8,953 nt of DNA from Syntrophomonadaceae bacterium (GCA_003566935.1 PXBM01000076.1:1-8953); one strand, 5' to 3'; counted from the first letter of the stretch, positions 1 through 6,742 are shown. Notes: generated by a model from the letters alone, not told the origin. Numbers and translations are program-made.

Positions 1-839
1 TCAAACGGCGTTTGGACCTGATGCGTGCTGAAGGAATAGCATTTGAATGTGGAGTTAACGTGGGCAGCGATATTTCATATAACTACCTGAAAAGGCGTTT
101 TTCGGCCGTGCTGTTAACCGGGGGCACTCAGCTGCCCCGAGATCTTGATATACCGGGGCGTGACTTCGATGGCATTATTTTCGCCATGCAGTTCCTAAAG
201 GCTCAAAATAAAAGAATCCTTGGTGAGCCGTTAACCGCTGAAGAAGACATTACCGTTAAGGATAAAAAAGTCGTAATAATCGGTGGTGGTGATACAGGTT
301 CTGACTGCCTCGGTACAGCCCTGCGCCAGGGCGCTGAAGAGGTTTACCAGCTTGAAATATTGCCAAGGCCACCCGAAGAGCGCCCTGAAGACAACCCCTG
401 GCCGCTCTGGCCTAATATTGACAGGCTGTCCAGCAGTCATCTTGAAGGCGGCAAAAGACGCTGGTCTGTTACTACGAAAAAATTTGAAAGTGACGATCAG
501 GGTAGACTGAAAAGTCTGCAATGTTGTGAAGTGGAGTGGGTTGACAAAGACGGCAGGATGGTACCTGTTGAAATAGAAGGCACTGATTTTACCATCGAAG
601 CCGATCTGGCTATTCTGGCCATGGGCTTTCTTGGACCCGGCCCCGATCCGCTGGCTGATCAGCTGGGCCTAAAAAGGGATCAAAGCAGCAACCTGGTCGT
701 TGATAATAATTATATGACAAGCAGTCCCGGTATATTTTCTGCCGGCGATATGGCCCGCGGTCAGTCCCTGGTCGTCCGGGCGATGGCTGACGGCAAGGCT
801 GCTGCTGATCAGATAAAAGAATATATTGATGAAATCTAA
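1..839 (+). CDS. gltD: Glutamate synthase (NADPH) small subunit, 3' part
   Basis: This is the C-terminal part of the small (beta) subunit of glutamate synthase. The enzyme makes two glutamates from glutamine and 2-oxoglutarate; this subunit passes electrons from NADPH through FAD to the large subunit. The reading frame is already open at base 3 (KRRLDLMRAEGI), so the start and the N-terminal Fe-S cysteine region lie outside the window. Visible family marks are the NADPH-binding loop GGGDTGSDCLGTALRQGA (about 282-335), EILPRPPEERPEDNPWPLWP just after it, LAILAMGFLGPGPDPL (about 606-653), and the C-terminal FAD motif FSAGDMARGQSLVVRAM (about 736-786). The many related flavoprotein oxidoreductases (NfnB, PreT, SudA) share the fold, but the DNPWPLWP and GFLGP segments fit GltD best. 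The stop is TAA 837-839. A large subunit gene is expected upstream but cannot be seen. Confidence 0.93.
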   Translation, partial: KRRLDLMRAEGIAFECGVNVGSDISYNYLKRRFSAVLLTGGTQLPRDLDIPGRDFDGIIFAMQFLKAQNKRILGEPLTAEEDITVKDKKVVIIGGGDTGSDCLGTALRQGAEEVYQLEILPRPPEERPEDNPWPLWPNIDRLSSSHLEGGKRRWSVTTKKFESDDQGRLKSLQCCEVEWVDKDGRMVPVEIEGTDFTIEADLAILAMGFLGPGPDPLADQLGLKRDQSSNLVVDNNYMTSSPGIFSAGDMARGQSLVVRAMADGKAAADQIKEYIDEI

Positions 840-858
840 CCAGGAAAGGTAGTGCGCT

Positions 859-1770
859 ATGGATTTTGATCAAATCAGGGCATTTATAAACGTGGCCTCG
901 TTAAAGAGCTTCTCTGCAGCTGCGGAAAAACTATTTGTCAGCCAGCCCTCTATCAGTGTCCGTATTAAGGCGCTAGAGGAGGAGCTCGGAGTTATCCTTC
1001 TGGATCGTTCGAAAGCCCGCGAGCCCGCCCTGACAGAAGCAGGTCGATTATTTCTTGATTATGCCCAATCAATTATCAACCTGGAAGACGAATGCCGGGA
1101 AAGGCTTTCCGGGCAGTTGGAGAAATTCGGCGGCCTGGTTCATGTCGGGGCCAGCACTGTGCCAGGTACTTACCTGCTGCCATTTCTACTTGCCGATTTC
1201 AAAAAAGAAGAAACATTGATTGACTACAATATAGACATTCTAGACACAAGTGCCGTTATCGAGGGCATACTCAACTACAGCTATGAGATCGGTTTTGTCG
1301 GTTTAATCGACCAGGATGAAAGACTGAAATATGTTAGCCTGGTTGATGATGAACTTGTTCTTTGCACGGCTAAAGGCTTACTCAGTGCCGACCAAAAGGA
1401 AAATGGTGTCATGCTGGAAGACTTCTTTAACCAGCATCTTCTGGTTCGAGAAAAAGGTTCTGCTACCAGACGGCTGCTCGAACGTAAGCTAAACGAAAAG
1501 GGACTCGACTTTTCCTCTTTTAAGGGAATAACCTACTTTAACAGCCTGGAAGGCATTAAACAGGCCGTCAGGGCAGGGTTAGGTCTGGCTATTGTTTCAA
1601 AATTATCTATAGAAGATATGGAGACTTCAGGCCAGGTGGAAACTTACAGGATTCTTGATCTTGATATGACCCGGACCCTGTATATGGTTTACCACCAGAA
1701 CCGTATTTTAAATGCCGCTGCCAGGCGTCTGCGTGACTTTATAGTAGATTGTTATGAACATCAAAAATAG
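859..1770 (+). CDS. LysR-family transcriptional regulator, CysL/YeiE-like
   Basis: A 303-residue LysR-type regulator of normal length. Residues 1-60 form the winged helix-turn-helix DNA-binding domain (FSAAAEKLFVSQPSISVRIK, then LEEELGVILLDR), followed by a linker helix (about 60-90) and a periplasmic-binding-protein-like effector domain. The effector domain opens with VHVGASTVPGTYLLP (95-108) and contains REKGSATRRLLE (197-208) and EGIKQAVRAGLGLAIVS (231-247). These segments resemble the CysL/YeiE/CbbR branch, whose members often control sulfur, selenium or carbon assimilation; the effector here is unknown. The start ATG 859 has the ribosome site AGGAAAGG (842-849). It lies 19 nt behind gltD with no terminator between, so it is probably cotranscribed. 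LysR genes more often face their target divergently, so its target need not be gltD. The family call is firm; the subfamily is my reading of similarity. Confidence 0.9.
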   Translation: MDFDQIRAFINVASLKSFSAAAEKLFVSQPSISVRIKALEEELGVILLDRSKAREPALTEAGRLFLDYAQSIINLEDECRERLSGQLEKFGGLVHVGASTVPGTYLLPFLLADFKKEETLIDYNIDILDTSAVIEGILNYSYEIGFVGLIDQDERLKYVSLVDDELVLCTAKGLLSADQKENGVMLEDFFNQHLLVREKGSATRRLLERKLNEKGLDFSSFKGITYFNSLEGIKQAVRAGLGLAIVSKLSIEDMETSGQVETYRILDLDMTRTLYMVYHQNRILNAAARRLRDFIVDCYEHQK

Positions 1771-1801
1771 CCCGATTATTAAAGGTACCGTTTGAAAAAC
1801 G

Positions 1802-1810
1802 TGTTATAAT
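1802..1810 (+). promoter_or_regulatory. Extended -10 promoter for the riboswitch-queT transcript
   Basis: TGTTATAAT is a perfect extended -10 element (TG at 1802-1803, TATAAT at 1805-1810). At the usual 16-18 nt upstream there is no recognisable -35 box (1781-1788 reads AAAGGTAC), as is common for extended -10 promoters. Transcription should start about 6-8 nt downstream, at 1816-1818, which is where the riboswitch stem begins. This coincidence supports both calls. Confidence 0.7.
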
Positions 1811-1815
1811 ATTTA

Positions 1816-1854
1816 AAGCAGGTCGCAGACACCCTGCTTAATAAAAAACAAGGA
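1816..1854 (+). promoter_or_regulatory. preQ1-I riboswitch (translational type)
   Basis: This leader matches the class I preQ1 aptamer. Stem P1 pairs AAGCAGG (1816-1822) with CCTGCTT (1833-1839), seven perfect pairs. The loop TCGCAGACAC (1823-1832) ends in the cytosine that pairs with preQ1 (C1832). An A-rich tail runs 1840-1848, and CAAGG (1849-1853) folds back on the loop as a pseudoknot. Loop and tail closely resemble the Thermoanaerobacter tengcongensis aptamer; by alignment with it, G1828-C1849 and C1826-G1852 are the expected pseudoknot pairs. The tail contains the ribosome binding site AAGGA (1850-1854), and no terminator hairpin follows. The likely mechanism is therefore that preQ1 binding hides the ribosome site and turns off queT translation. 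The downstream gene, a queuosine-precursor transporter, is the expected target. Confidence 0.92.
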
Positions 1855-1867
1855 ATGATAAAAGAAT

Positions 1868-2338
1868 ATGCAGAAACGCCGGTCTTATAATTACTGGACC
1901 CGGGCGGCTATGATTGGAGCAATTTATGTTGTCCTGACAATCATTTTTGCCCCGATCAGTTACGGTATGATCCAGGTTCGAATTTCTGAAGCGCTGATGG
2001 TTTTACCTTTTTTTACACCGGCAGCTATACCGGGCCTTTTTGTTGGCTGCTTAATCGCCAACATTTTTGGCGGGCTGGGAATGCCCGACATAGTGTTCGG
2101 CAGCCTGGCAACCCTGGTGTCGGCGTACCTGGTATCAAAAATCGATAATAAATACCTGGTGCCCTTACCGCCAATACTAATTAATGCTGTTGTCATAGGC
2201 TTTGTCCTGCATTATGTGCTGGACCTACCCATCTACATGACCATGCTATGGGTTGGTGCCGGTCAGGTTGTTGCCTGTTACGGTTTAGGTTTACCGCTGC
2301 TGTTATTTCTGGAAAAACGGCGGCATCTATTTGATTAA
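1868..2338 (+). CDS. queT: Queuosine precursor ECF transporter S component QueT
   Basis: A 156-residue integral membrane protein of the QueT (DUF988) family, the substrate-binding S component of an energy-coupling-factor transporter thought to import a queuosine precursor. About five or six hydrophobic helices fill the chain. Family marks are AAMIGAIYVVLTIIFAPIS (13-31), MIQVRISEALMVLPFFTPAA (34-53), IPGLFVGCLIANIFGG (54-69), DIVFGSLATL (74-83) and PLPPILINAVVIGF (99-112). The shared ECF module (EcfA, EcfA', EcfT) is not in the window and is normally encoded elsewhere. ATG 1868 is the only sensible start: no in-frame start lies between the riboswitch and it, and the next ATG lies inside the first helix. 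The only ribosome site, AAGGA (1850-1854), lies 13 nt upstream, longer than usual. Control is by the preQ1 riboswitch directly upstream. Confidence 0.93.
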   Translation: MQKRRSYNYWTRAAMIGAIYVVLTIIFAPISYGMIQVRISEALMVLPFFTPAAIPGLFVGCLIANIFGGLGMPDIVFGSLATLVSAYLVSKIDNKYLVPLPPILINAVVIGFVLHYVLDLPIYMTMLWVGAGQVVACYGLGLPLLLFLEKRRHLFD

Positions 2339-2343
2339 ATAAT

Positions 2344-2352
2344 TGATATAAC
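2344..2352 (+). promoter_or_regulatory. Possible extended -10 promoter before yebC
   Basis: TGATATAAC has the extended -10 layout (TG-N-TATAAC, five of six matches). The start point would be about 2358-2360, giving a leader of some 15 nt that contains only the yebC ribosome site. There is no -35 match at the right distance. With no terminator after queT, readthrough from the queT promoter is also possible. This is a pattern match only. Confidence 0.35.
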
Positions 2353-2360
2353 TTGCATTC

Positions 2361-2368
2361 AAGGAGGG
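2361..2368 (+). promoter_or_regulatory. Ribosome binding site that decides the yebC start
   Basis: AAGGAGGG is a near-perfect Shine-Dalgarno site. It abuts ATG 2369 but sits 6 nt before ATG 2375, the normal spacing. It therefore points to 2375, which gives the family's usual MAGHSKW N-terminus. Confidence 0.85.
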
Positions 2369-2374
2369 ATGCCA

Positions 2375-3133
2375 ATGGCAGGACATTCAAAATGGGCGAA
2401 TACAAAACACCGTAAAGCGCGGGCAGATGCAGCCAAGGGAAAAATCTTCACAAAGATCGCCCGTGAAATTATGGTAGCAGCTAAAGAAGGCGGAGATGAT
2501 CTTGATGCTAATTTCCGATTAAGGCTCGCTGTCCAGAAAGCAAAAGAGAATAACATGCCCAATGATAACATTAATCGTGCCATACAAAAAGGAGTTGGCG
2601 GTCAGGACGGAGAGAGTTATGAACAGGCTGTTTTTGAAGGCTATGCAGCCGGTGGGGTGGCCATACTGATTGAAGTAATGACTGATAACCACAACCGGAC
2701 CGTGGCAGAAATACGGCATCTCTTTTCTCGTCAAAACGGCAGCCTTGGCGAATCAGGCTGTGTTGCCTGGATGTTTAATCGGAAAGGGTTAATCAGGATT
2801 AATCAAAAAGATGCAGACCTTGACGAAGATGATTTGATGATGGCTGCACTTGAAGCAGGAGCTGAAGATGCAGATCTTGACGACAGCAGCACTTTCAATA
2901 TCATCACTGAAATTGATCAGCTGCAAACAGTTAAAGATCAAATCCAGGAGCAGGGTATTACAGTTGATTCTTATGAAGTCACAATGCTGCCCAGCAATAC
3001 TCTGAATATCAGCGATGCAGACACAGCAGGAAAAATAATTAAGCTAATGGAAGAGCTCGATGAGCACGACGATGTGCAAAATGTTTATGCTAATTTTGAT
3101 ATACCTGAAGAATTAATGGCTGAAGCACAGTAA
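2375..3133 (+). CDS. yebC: YebC/PmpR/TACO1-family protein
   Basis: A 252-residue cytosolic protein of the YebC/TACO1 family, full length for the family. Some members have been described as DNA-binding regulators (PmpR); the mitochondrial homologue TACO1, and more recently bacterial members, act in translation. The molecular role here is not settled. It begins MAGHSKWANTKHRKARADA, the family N-terminus. The N-terminal helical domain covers about residues 1-80 (MPNDNINRAIQKG, 61-73). The central part contains MTDNHNRTVAEIR (102-114), GSLGESGCVAWMFNRKG (122-138) and an acidic stretch EAGAEDADLDD (160-170). The C-terminal domain ends with DDVQNVYANFDIPEEL. ATG 2369 is two codons further upstream but touches the ribosome site, so 2375 is preferred. 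ruvC starts 30 nt after its stop, the classical yebC-ruvC linkage. Confidence 0.96.
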   Translation: MAGHSKWANTKHRKARADAAKGKIFTKIAREIMVAAKEGGDDLDANFRLRLAVQKAKENNMPNDNINRAIQKGVGGQDGESYEQAVFEGYAAGGVAILIEVMTDNHNRTVAEIRHLFSRQNGSLGESGCVAWMFNRKGLIRINQKDADLDEDDLMMAALEAGAEDADLDDSSTFNIITEIDQLQTVKDQIQEQGITVDSYEVTMLPSNTLNISDADTAGKIIKLMEELDEHDDVQNVYANFDIPEELMAEAQ

Positions 3134-3163
3134 AAAAAGAGCGTGGAAGGCGCAGGTGATCTG

Positions 3164-3664
3164 ATGCGCATACTAGGGATTGACCCGGGAGTGGCAATAA
3201 CCGGATACGCCGTTATCGAAGAAAATAATGGCGTATTTGAATGTTTGCAGTCAGGCTGTATCAGAACAGACAAAGATCTGCATCCTGCATTACGCCTGAA
3301 AGCTATCCATGACCAGGTTTTAGTTTTGCTTAATAAATACAGCCCGCAGGCCCTCGCTGTTGAAAAGATATTTTTCAGCAAAAATGTCCGTACCGCTTTT
3401 CAGGTAGGGGAAGCACGCGGGGTTATTATGGTAGTTGCAGCTAACAACAGCGTTTCTTTATTTGAATATACTCCGCTCCAGGTCAAACAGGCAGTGGCCG
3501 GTTACGGCAAGGCTGAGAAACAGCAGGTTCAGAAAATGGTCCAGATGTTGCTCAAGCTGAAACGGGAACCCGCAGTTGATGATGAGGCTGACGCAATGGC
3601 CGTTGCCCTCTGTCATCTGCAAAATCGCCGCTGGAATGAAGCGGTAAAGGGAGGCCGTCCTTAA
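3164..3664 (+). CDS. ruvC: Holliday junction endonuclease RuvC
   Basis: A 166-residue RuvC resolvase, which cuts Holliday junctions as a dimer to complete recombination and works with RuvAB in the cytosol. The RNase H-like fold is intact, with all four catalytic acids: D7 (RILGIDPG), E67 (AVEKIFFSKN), D140 and D143 (VDDEADAMAVALCH). The segment IFFSKNVRTAFQVGEARG (69-86) is the strongly conserved catalytic and DNA-contact region. A GTG at 3143 is in frame seven codons upstream. ATG 3164 is chosen because it gives the family N-terminus MRILGIDPG and follows AGGTGAT (3154-3160), which matches the anti-Shine-Dalgarno at the right distance. The stop TAA (3662-3664) is one base before the ruvA start, so the two are probably translationally coupled. 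No LexA-type operator was recognised near the gene. Confidence 0.97.
   Translation: MRILGIDPGVAITGYAVIEENNGVFECLQSGCIRTDKDLHPALRLKAIHDQVLVLLNKYSPQALAVEKIFFSKNVRTAFQVGEARGVIMVVAANNSVSLFEYTPLQVKQAVAGYGKAEKQQVQKMVQMLLKLKREPAVDDEADAMAVALCHLQNRRWNEAVKGGRP
3646..3654 (+). promoter_or_regulatory. Ribosome binding site for the TTG start of ruvA
   Basis: AAAGGGAGG lies inside the end of ruvC, 11 nt before TTG 3666. It is the only strong site near the ruvC/ruvA junction and supports a TTG start that yields MIEYLTGRL, the usual RuvA N-terminus. Confidence 0.75.
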
Positions 3665-3665
3665 A

Positions 3666-4271
3666 TTGATAGAATACCTGACAGGCCGCCTGATTGCGGC
3701 TGCTCCCGGCAAAGCCGTTATAGAAGTTGGCGGTGTCGGTGTTTCTCTGGATATGCCGCCGGCAGAAACGGAACTGCCAGGCTTAGTCGGTCAGGAAGTC
3801 ACCTTATTTACCCGCTTGCTGGTTAAGGAAGAAGAAATGTATCTTTATGGTTTTAGAACTGTGGAAGAACGCAAGCTTTTTAACCTTGTAATCGGGGTCA
3901 GTGGTTTCGGGCCCAGGCTGGCTTTATCACTACTCGGCCTATTTACAGTATCACAGCTTTATGTTGCCGTATTAGAGGAAAATATTGCCCAGTTAAAAAG
4001 GGCTCACGGGGTAGGACAAAAGGCTGCTCAGCGGCTGATCTTAGAGTTAAAGGAAAAACTGCCCCAGGCGATAACCTCGGAAGACCTGGCCGGACAGCCG
4101 CTTAGTTCCAGCGGCTCATCGGTTTTCGATGATCTGACTGAAGCCTTGATTTCTCTCGGCTATTCTGGTGGAGAGGCCGCAGCGGCAGTTAGCAGGGTTG
4201 TGGAGCAAAACGAAGGGGCAAGCCGTGAAGAGCTTTTGAAACTGGCCTTGAAAAACATGGCCCAAAGATAA
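3666..4271 (+). CDS. ruvA: Holliday junction branch-migration protein RuvA
   Basis: A 201-residue RuvA, the tetrameric junction-binding platform that loads RuvB rings onto Holliday junctions. Domain I, an OB fold, covers about residues 1-62 (start MIEYLTGRLI; KEEEMYLYGFRTVEERKLF, 54-72). Domain II carries two helix-hairpin-helix motifs: VIGVSGFGPRLALSLLG (75-91) and AHGVGQKAAQRLILELKEKL (113-132). A flexible linker (about 133-152) leads to domain III (DDLTEALISLGYSGGEAAAA, 155-174), the RuvB-binding three-helix bundle. Length is normal. The start codon is TTG, one base after the ruvC stop, with its ribosome site inside ruvC; this arrangement suggests translational coupling and equalised expression. 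The gap to ruvB is 46 nt. Confidence 0.96.
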   Translation: MIEYLTGRLIAAAPGKAVIEVGGVGVSLDMPPAETELPGLVGQEVTLFTRLLVKEEEMYLYGFRTVEERKLFNLVIGVSGFGPRLALSLLGLFTVSQLYVAVLEENIAQLKRAHGVGQKAAQRLILELKEKLPQAITSEDLAGQPLSSSGSSVFDDLTEALISLGYSGGEAAAAVSRVVEQNEGASREELLKLALKNMAQR

Positions 4272-4317
4272 GCTGACTACCAATGTGCGATAGTTATAGC
4301 ATTGAAAGGAGAGCCGG

Positions 4318-5349
4318 ATGGAAGAAGAAAGAATTGTTTCGGCTGAACGCCACTCTGAAGACGATCCCCAGCTGGAAGTTGGTTTAAGACCGCGGACGCT
4401 TAATGAATATGTCGGTCAGGAAAAAATCAAAGAAAAGCTTTCTATCTATATCCGGGCAGCCCTGGACCGTAATGAATCACTGGATCATGTATTGCTCTAC
4501 GGACCGCCCGGACTGGGTAAAACAACCCTGGCCCATATCATAGCCAATGAACTGGGTGTTAGTATCAGGGTGACTGCCGGTCCCGCTATTGAGAGGCCTG
4601 GTGACCTGGCAGCTATACTGACCAACCTGGGACATGGCGACGTTCTATTTATTGACGAAATACACCGCCTGAACCGCACTGTGGAAGAAATTCTTTACCC
4701 GGCCATGGAAGATAACGCCCTTGACATTATTATTGGCAAAGGCCCTGGGGCCCGTTCACTGCGTCTGGATTTGCCACCATTTACCCTGATCGGGGCAACA
4801 GTCAGGGCCGGGCTGTTAACCTCACCTTTGCGTGACCGGTTTGGGATCGTTGATCGGCTTGAGTTCTATTCTCCTGAAGAACTGGAGAAAATAATAAACC
4901 GCTCGGCGAACATTCTTAACGTGAAAGCTGAAAAAGATGGCGCTGCCGTTATAGCCTGCGCTTCACGGAGTACACCACGGGTTGCCAACCGGCTTTTAAA
5001 GAGAGTCCGTGATTACGCCCAGGTTAAAGCCGACAATATAATCACCAGGTCTGTTGCAGAAGAAGCGCTGCAGATGCTGCAGCTTGATCAAAAAGGCCTG
5101 GATGAAATAGACCGCCGCCTGCTCATGGCCTTGATTGAAAAGTTCGAGGGGGGCCCTGTCGGACTTGACACACTGGCTGCCTGCATCAGTGAAGAACCAG
5201 AAACCCTTGAAGACGTTTATGAACCTTACTTGATGCAGCTTGGCCTGTTAAAAAGAACAGCCCGGGGTCGTATGGTGACAAATGAAGTGTATAGTTACCT
5301 CCAGCTTAAGCCAGGCAGCACCAATGCGCAGCAAAAACTGTGGGAGTAA
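4318..5349 (+). CDS. ruvB: Holliday junction branch-migration ATPase RuvB
   Basis: A 343-residue AAA+ motor that forms hexamers and pumps DNA through the RuvA-bound junction. The AAA+ domain has Walker A GPPGLGKT (62-69), Walker B FIDEIH (111-116), sensor 1 LIGATVRAGLLTS (157-169), arginine finger R174 in SPLRDRFG, and sensor 2 STPRVANRLLKR (218-229). The C-terminal winged-helix domain includes FEGGPVGLDTLAACISEEPE (276-295) and EPYLMQLGLLKRTARGR (302-318). Oddity: the sensor-1 motif, nearly always GATTR in this family, reads GATVR (V162, codon GTC 4801-4803). All other key residues are present, so I expect an active protein. The start ATG 4318 follows AAAGGAGAG (4305-4313). The gene lies directly after ruvA in the usual order. 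Confidence 0.97.
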   Translation: MEEERIVSAERHSEDDPQLEVGLRPRTLNEYVGQEKIKEKLSIYIRAALDRNESLDHVLLYGPPGLGKTTLAHIIANELGVSIRVTAGPAIERPGDLAAILTNLGHGDVLFIDEIHRLNRTVEEILYPAMEDNALDIIIGKGPGARSLRLDLPPFTLIGATVRAGLLTSPLRDRFGIVDRLEFYSPEELEKIINRSANILNVKAEKDGAAVIACASRSTPRVANRLLKRVRDYAQVKADNIITRSVAEEALQMLQLDQKGLDEIDRRLLMALIEKFEGGPVGLDTLAACISEEPETLEDVYEPYLMQLGLLKRTARGRMVTNEVYSYLQLKPGSTNAQQKLWE

Positions 5350-5427
5350 CCTGGTAAATATAATTCCGGTATCCTTTAGCCAGAGGTCAATACTTTTAAT
5401 GATTTTTTACAAAGAAAGGATTTTAAA

Positions 5428-5646
5428 ATGCCTGATTTAGGTTCCTTTGGCAAACTATTATTAATCGGCGGATCATTGATAGCCGGGGTCGGCCTGCTTT
5501 TTCTCTTATTTAACAAGCTGGGTCTTGGCCGTTTGCCAGGCGACATATTTATTCAAAGAGAAAATGTAACCTTTTATTTACCACTGGCAACGATGATCAT
5601 TGTCAGTATTATCCTGACCTTATTGTTAAACTTTCTAAGGAGATAA
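5428..5646 (+). CDS. DUF2905 family small membrane protein
   Basis: A 72-residue membrane protein of unknown function, matching the DUF2905 family commonly found between ruvB and queA in Clostridia. It has two hydrophobic helices, about residues 8-28 (LLLIGGSLIAGVGLLFLLF) and 49-69 (FYLPLATMIIVSIILTLLL). Between them is a short loop with the family motif GLGRLPGDI (32-40) and charged residues (QREN). The C-terminus ends LRR. ATG 5428 follows AAAGGA (5415-5420) at 7 nt spacing. The 78-nt gap after ruvB contains a lone TATAAT (5359-5364) without a matching -35. Neighbours give no functional clue beyond conserved position; I do not assign a role. Confidence 0.9.
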   Translation: MPDLGSFGKLLLIGGSLIAGVGLLFLLFNKLGLGRLPGDIFIQRENVTFYLPLATMIIVSIILTLLLNFLRR

Positions 5647-5707
5647 CCAGGAAATAAACTAAAAAGTAAGTGTTCTAACAAGAGATGACGCAGAAGGAAG
5701 GTTCCAG

Positions 5708-6742
5708 ATGAAATACAGCAAATTAACCGATTATGATTACCAACTGCCTGAAGAATTAATTGCCCAAAAACCCCTTGAAAGCCGCGACCAGTCCCGGATG
5801 ATGATTTTAAACAAGGAAGATGGTTCAATTACCCACTCAACCTTTAACCAATTTCCTGAATTGATGGAAGAAGGAGACCTGCTTGTATTAAACAACACCA
5901 AGGTCATTCCTGCCCGCTTGGTTGGAAAGATTGAAGGTAAAACAGCTTCAGCTGAACTGCTGCTGCTCTATAAACTGGTTACTGGACACTGGCTGGCCAT
6001 GGTCAAACCGGGCAAAAAACTTAAACCCGGTGTTAAAGTGGTTTTCGAAAAAGGTGTGGAAGCAGAAATTATGGATGCTGCCAGGGAGGGCTTAAGAGTT
6101 GTCAGCTTTAACTGCCAGGAACCCCTGGAAAAGGTTCTGCCTGAAATAGGAAAAGTGCCGCTTCCACCTTACATTGAAAGCGAGATCGAAGATCCTGACT
6201 TATATCAAACAGTATACGCACAGGTAGAAGGCTCTGCGGCTGCTCCAACTGCGGGTTTCCATTTTACCGAGAAGATGCTTAACGTGCTAAGAAATAAAGG
6301 AGTAAGGATTGCTTATATAACCCTCCACATCGGGCCGGGAACTTTTCAACCGGTTAAAGCGGAAGATATTCGTGACCATATTATGCATTTTGAATACTAT
6401 AAGATAGAGGCAAAAGCGATTCGCCTTCTGAACATGGCCCGCAATGAAGGTAAAAAGGTAATTCCTGTCGGCACAACGGTCACTCGTGTTCTGGAAACTA
6501 TAGCAGATGATAAAGGAAAAATAGATAGCGGCCAGAAAGGGTGGACAAACCTTTACATATACCCCGGTTACGAGTTCAAGGTTGTTGACGCAATGCTTAC
6601 TAATTTTCACCTGCCCCAGTCGACTTTGCTGATGCTGGTTAGCGCTTTGGCCGGTTATGAAAATACCATGGCAGCTTACCGGGAAGCTGTGGAAGAGAGG
6701 TACCGTTTCTTTAGTTTTGGCGACTGCATGTTAATCATGTAA
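5708..6742 (+). CDS. queA: S-adenosylmethionine:tRNA ribosyltransferase-isomerase QueA
   Basis: A 344-residue QueA, full length for the family. It transfers and isomerises the ribosyl part of S-adenosylmethionine onto preQ1 at position 34 of tRNAs with GUN anticodons, giving epoxyqueuosine, the step before queuosine. Conserved segments in order are YQLPEELIAQKPLESRDQSR (11-30), LLVLNNTKVIPARLVGK (58-74), GKVPLPPYI (148-156), YAQVEGSAAAPTAGFHFTEK (170-189), LHIGPGTFQPV (206-216), TTVTRVLET (256-264), LTNFHLPQSTLLMLVSALAG (297-316) and YRFFSFGDCMLI (332-343). ATG 5708 follows AAGGAAGG (5694-5701). It acts directly after Tgt, whose gene begins 53 nt downstream, and draws on the same precursor that QueT may import. 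Confidence 0.97.
   Translation: MKYSKLTDYDYQLPEELIAQKPLESRDQSRMMILNKEDGSITHSTFNQFPELMEEGDLLVLNNTKVIPARLVGKIEGKTASAELLLLYKLVTGHWLAMVKPGKKLKPGVKVVFEKGVEAEIMDAAREGLRVVSFNCQEPLEKVLPEIGKVPLPPYIESEIEDPDLYQTVYAQVEGSAAAPTAGFHFTEKMLNVLRNKGVRIAYITLHIGPGTFQPVKAEDIRDHIMHFEYYKIEAKAIRLLNMARNEGKKVIPVGTTVTRVLETIADDKGKIDSGQKGWTNLYIYPGYEFKVVDAMLTNFHLPQSTLLMLVSALAGYENTMAAYREAVEERYRFFSFGDCMLIM

Noticed and set aside
1792..1797. TTGAAA as a -35 box for the queT promoter
   Set aside because: Only 7 nt from TATAAT, so it cannot serve as its -35.
1789..1801. Short inverted repeat CGTTT/AAACG after the LysR gene
   Set aside because: Five A/T-rich pairs with a 3-nt loop and no T run after it. It is too weak for a terminator, and no known operator is recognised.
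3143..3163. GTG 3143 as an upstream start for ruvC
   Set aside because: It would add seven residues before the conserved MRILGIDPG and has no well-placed ribosome site; ATG 3164 has AGGTGAT at the right spacing.
5359..5364. Perfect TATAAT just after ruvB
   Set aside because: No -35 hexamer at 16-18 nt and no TG extension. In AT-rich gaps such matches arise by chance, so it is not called as a promoter for the DUF2905 gene.
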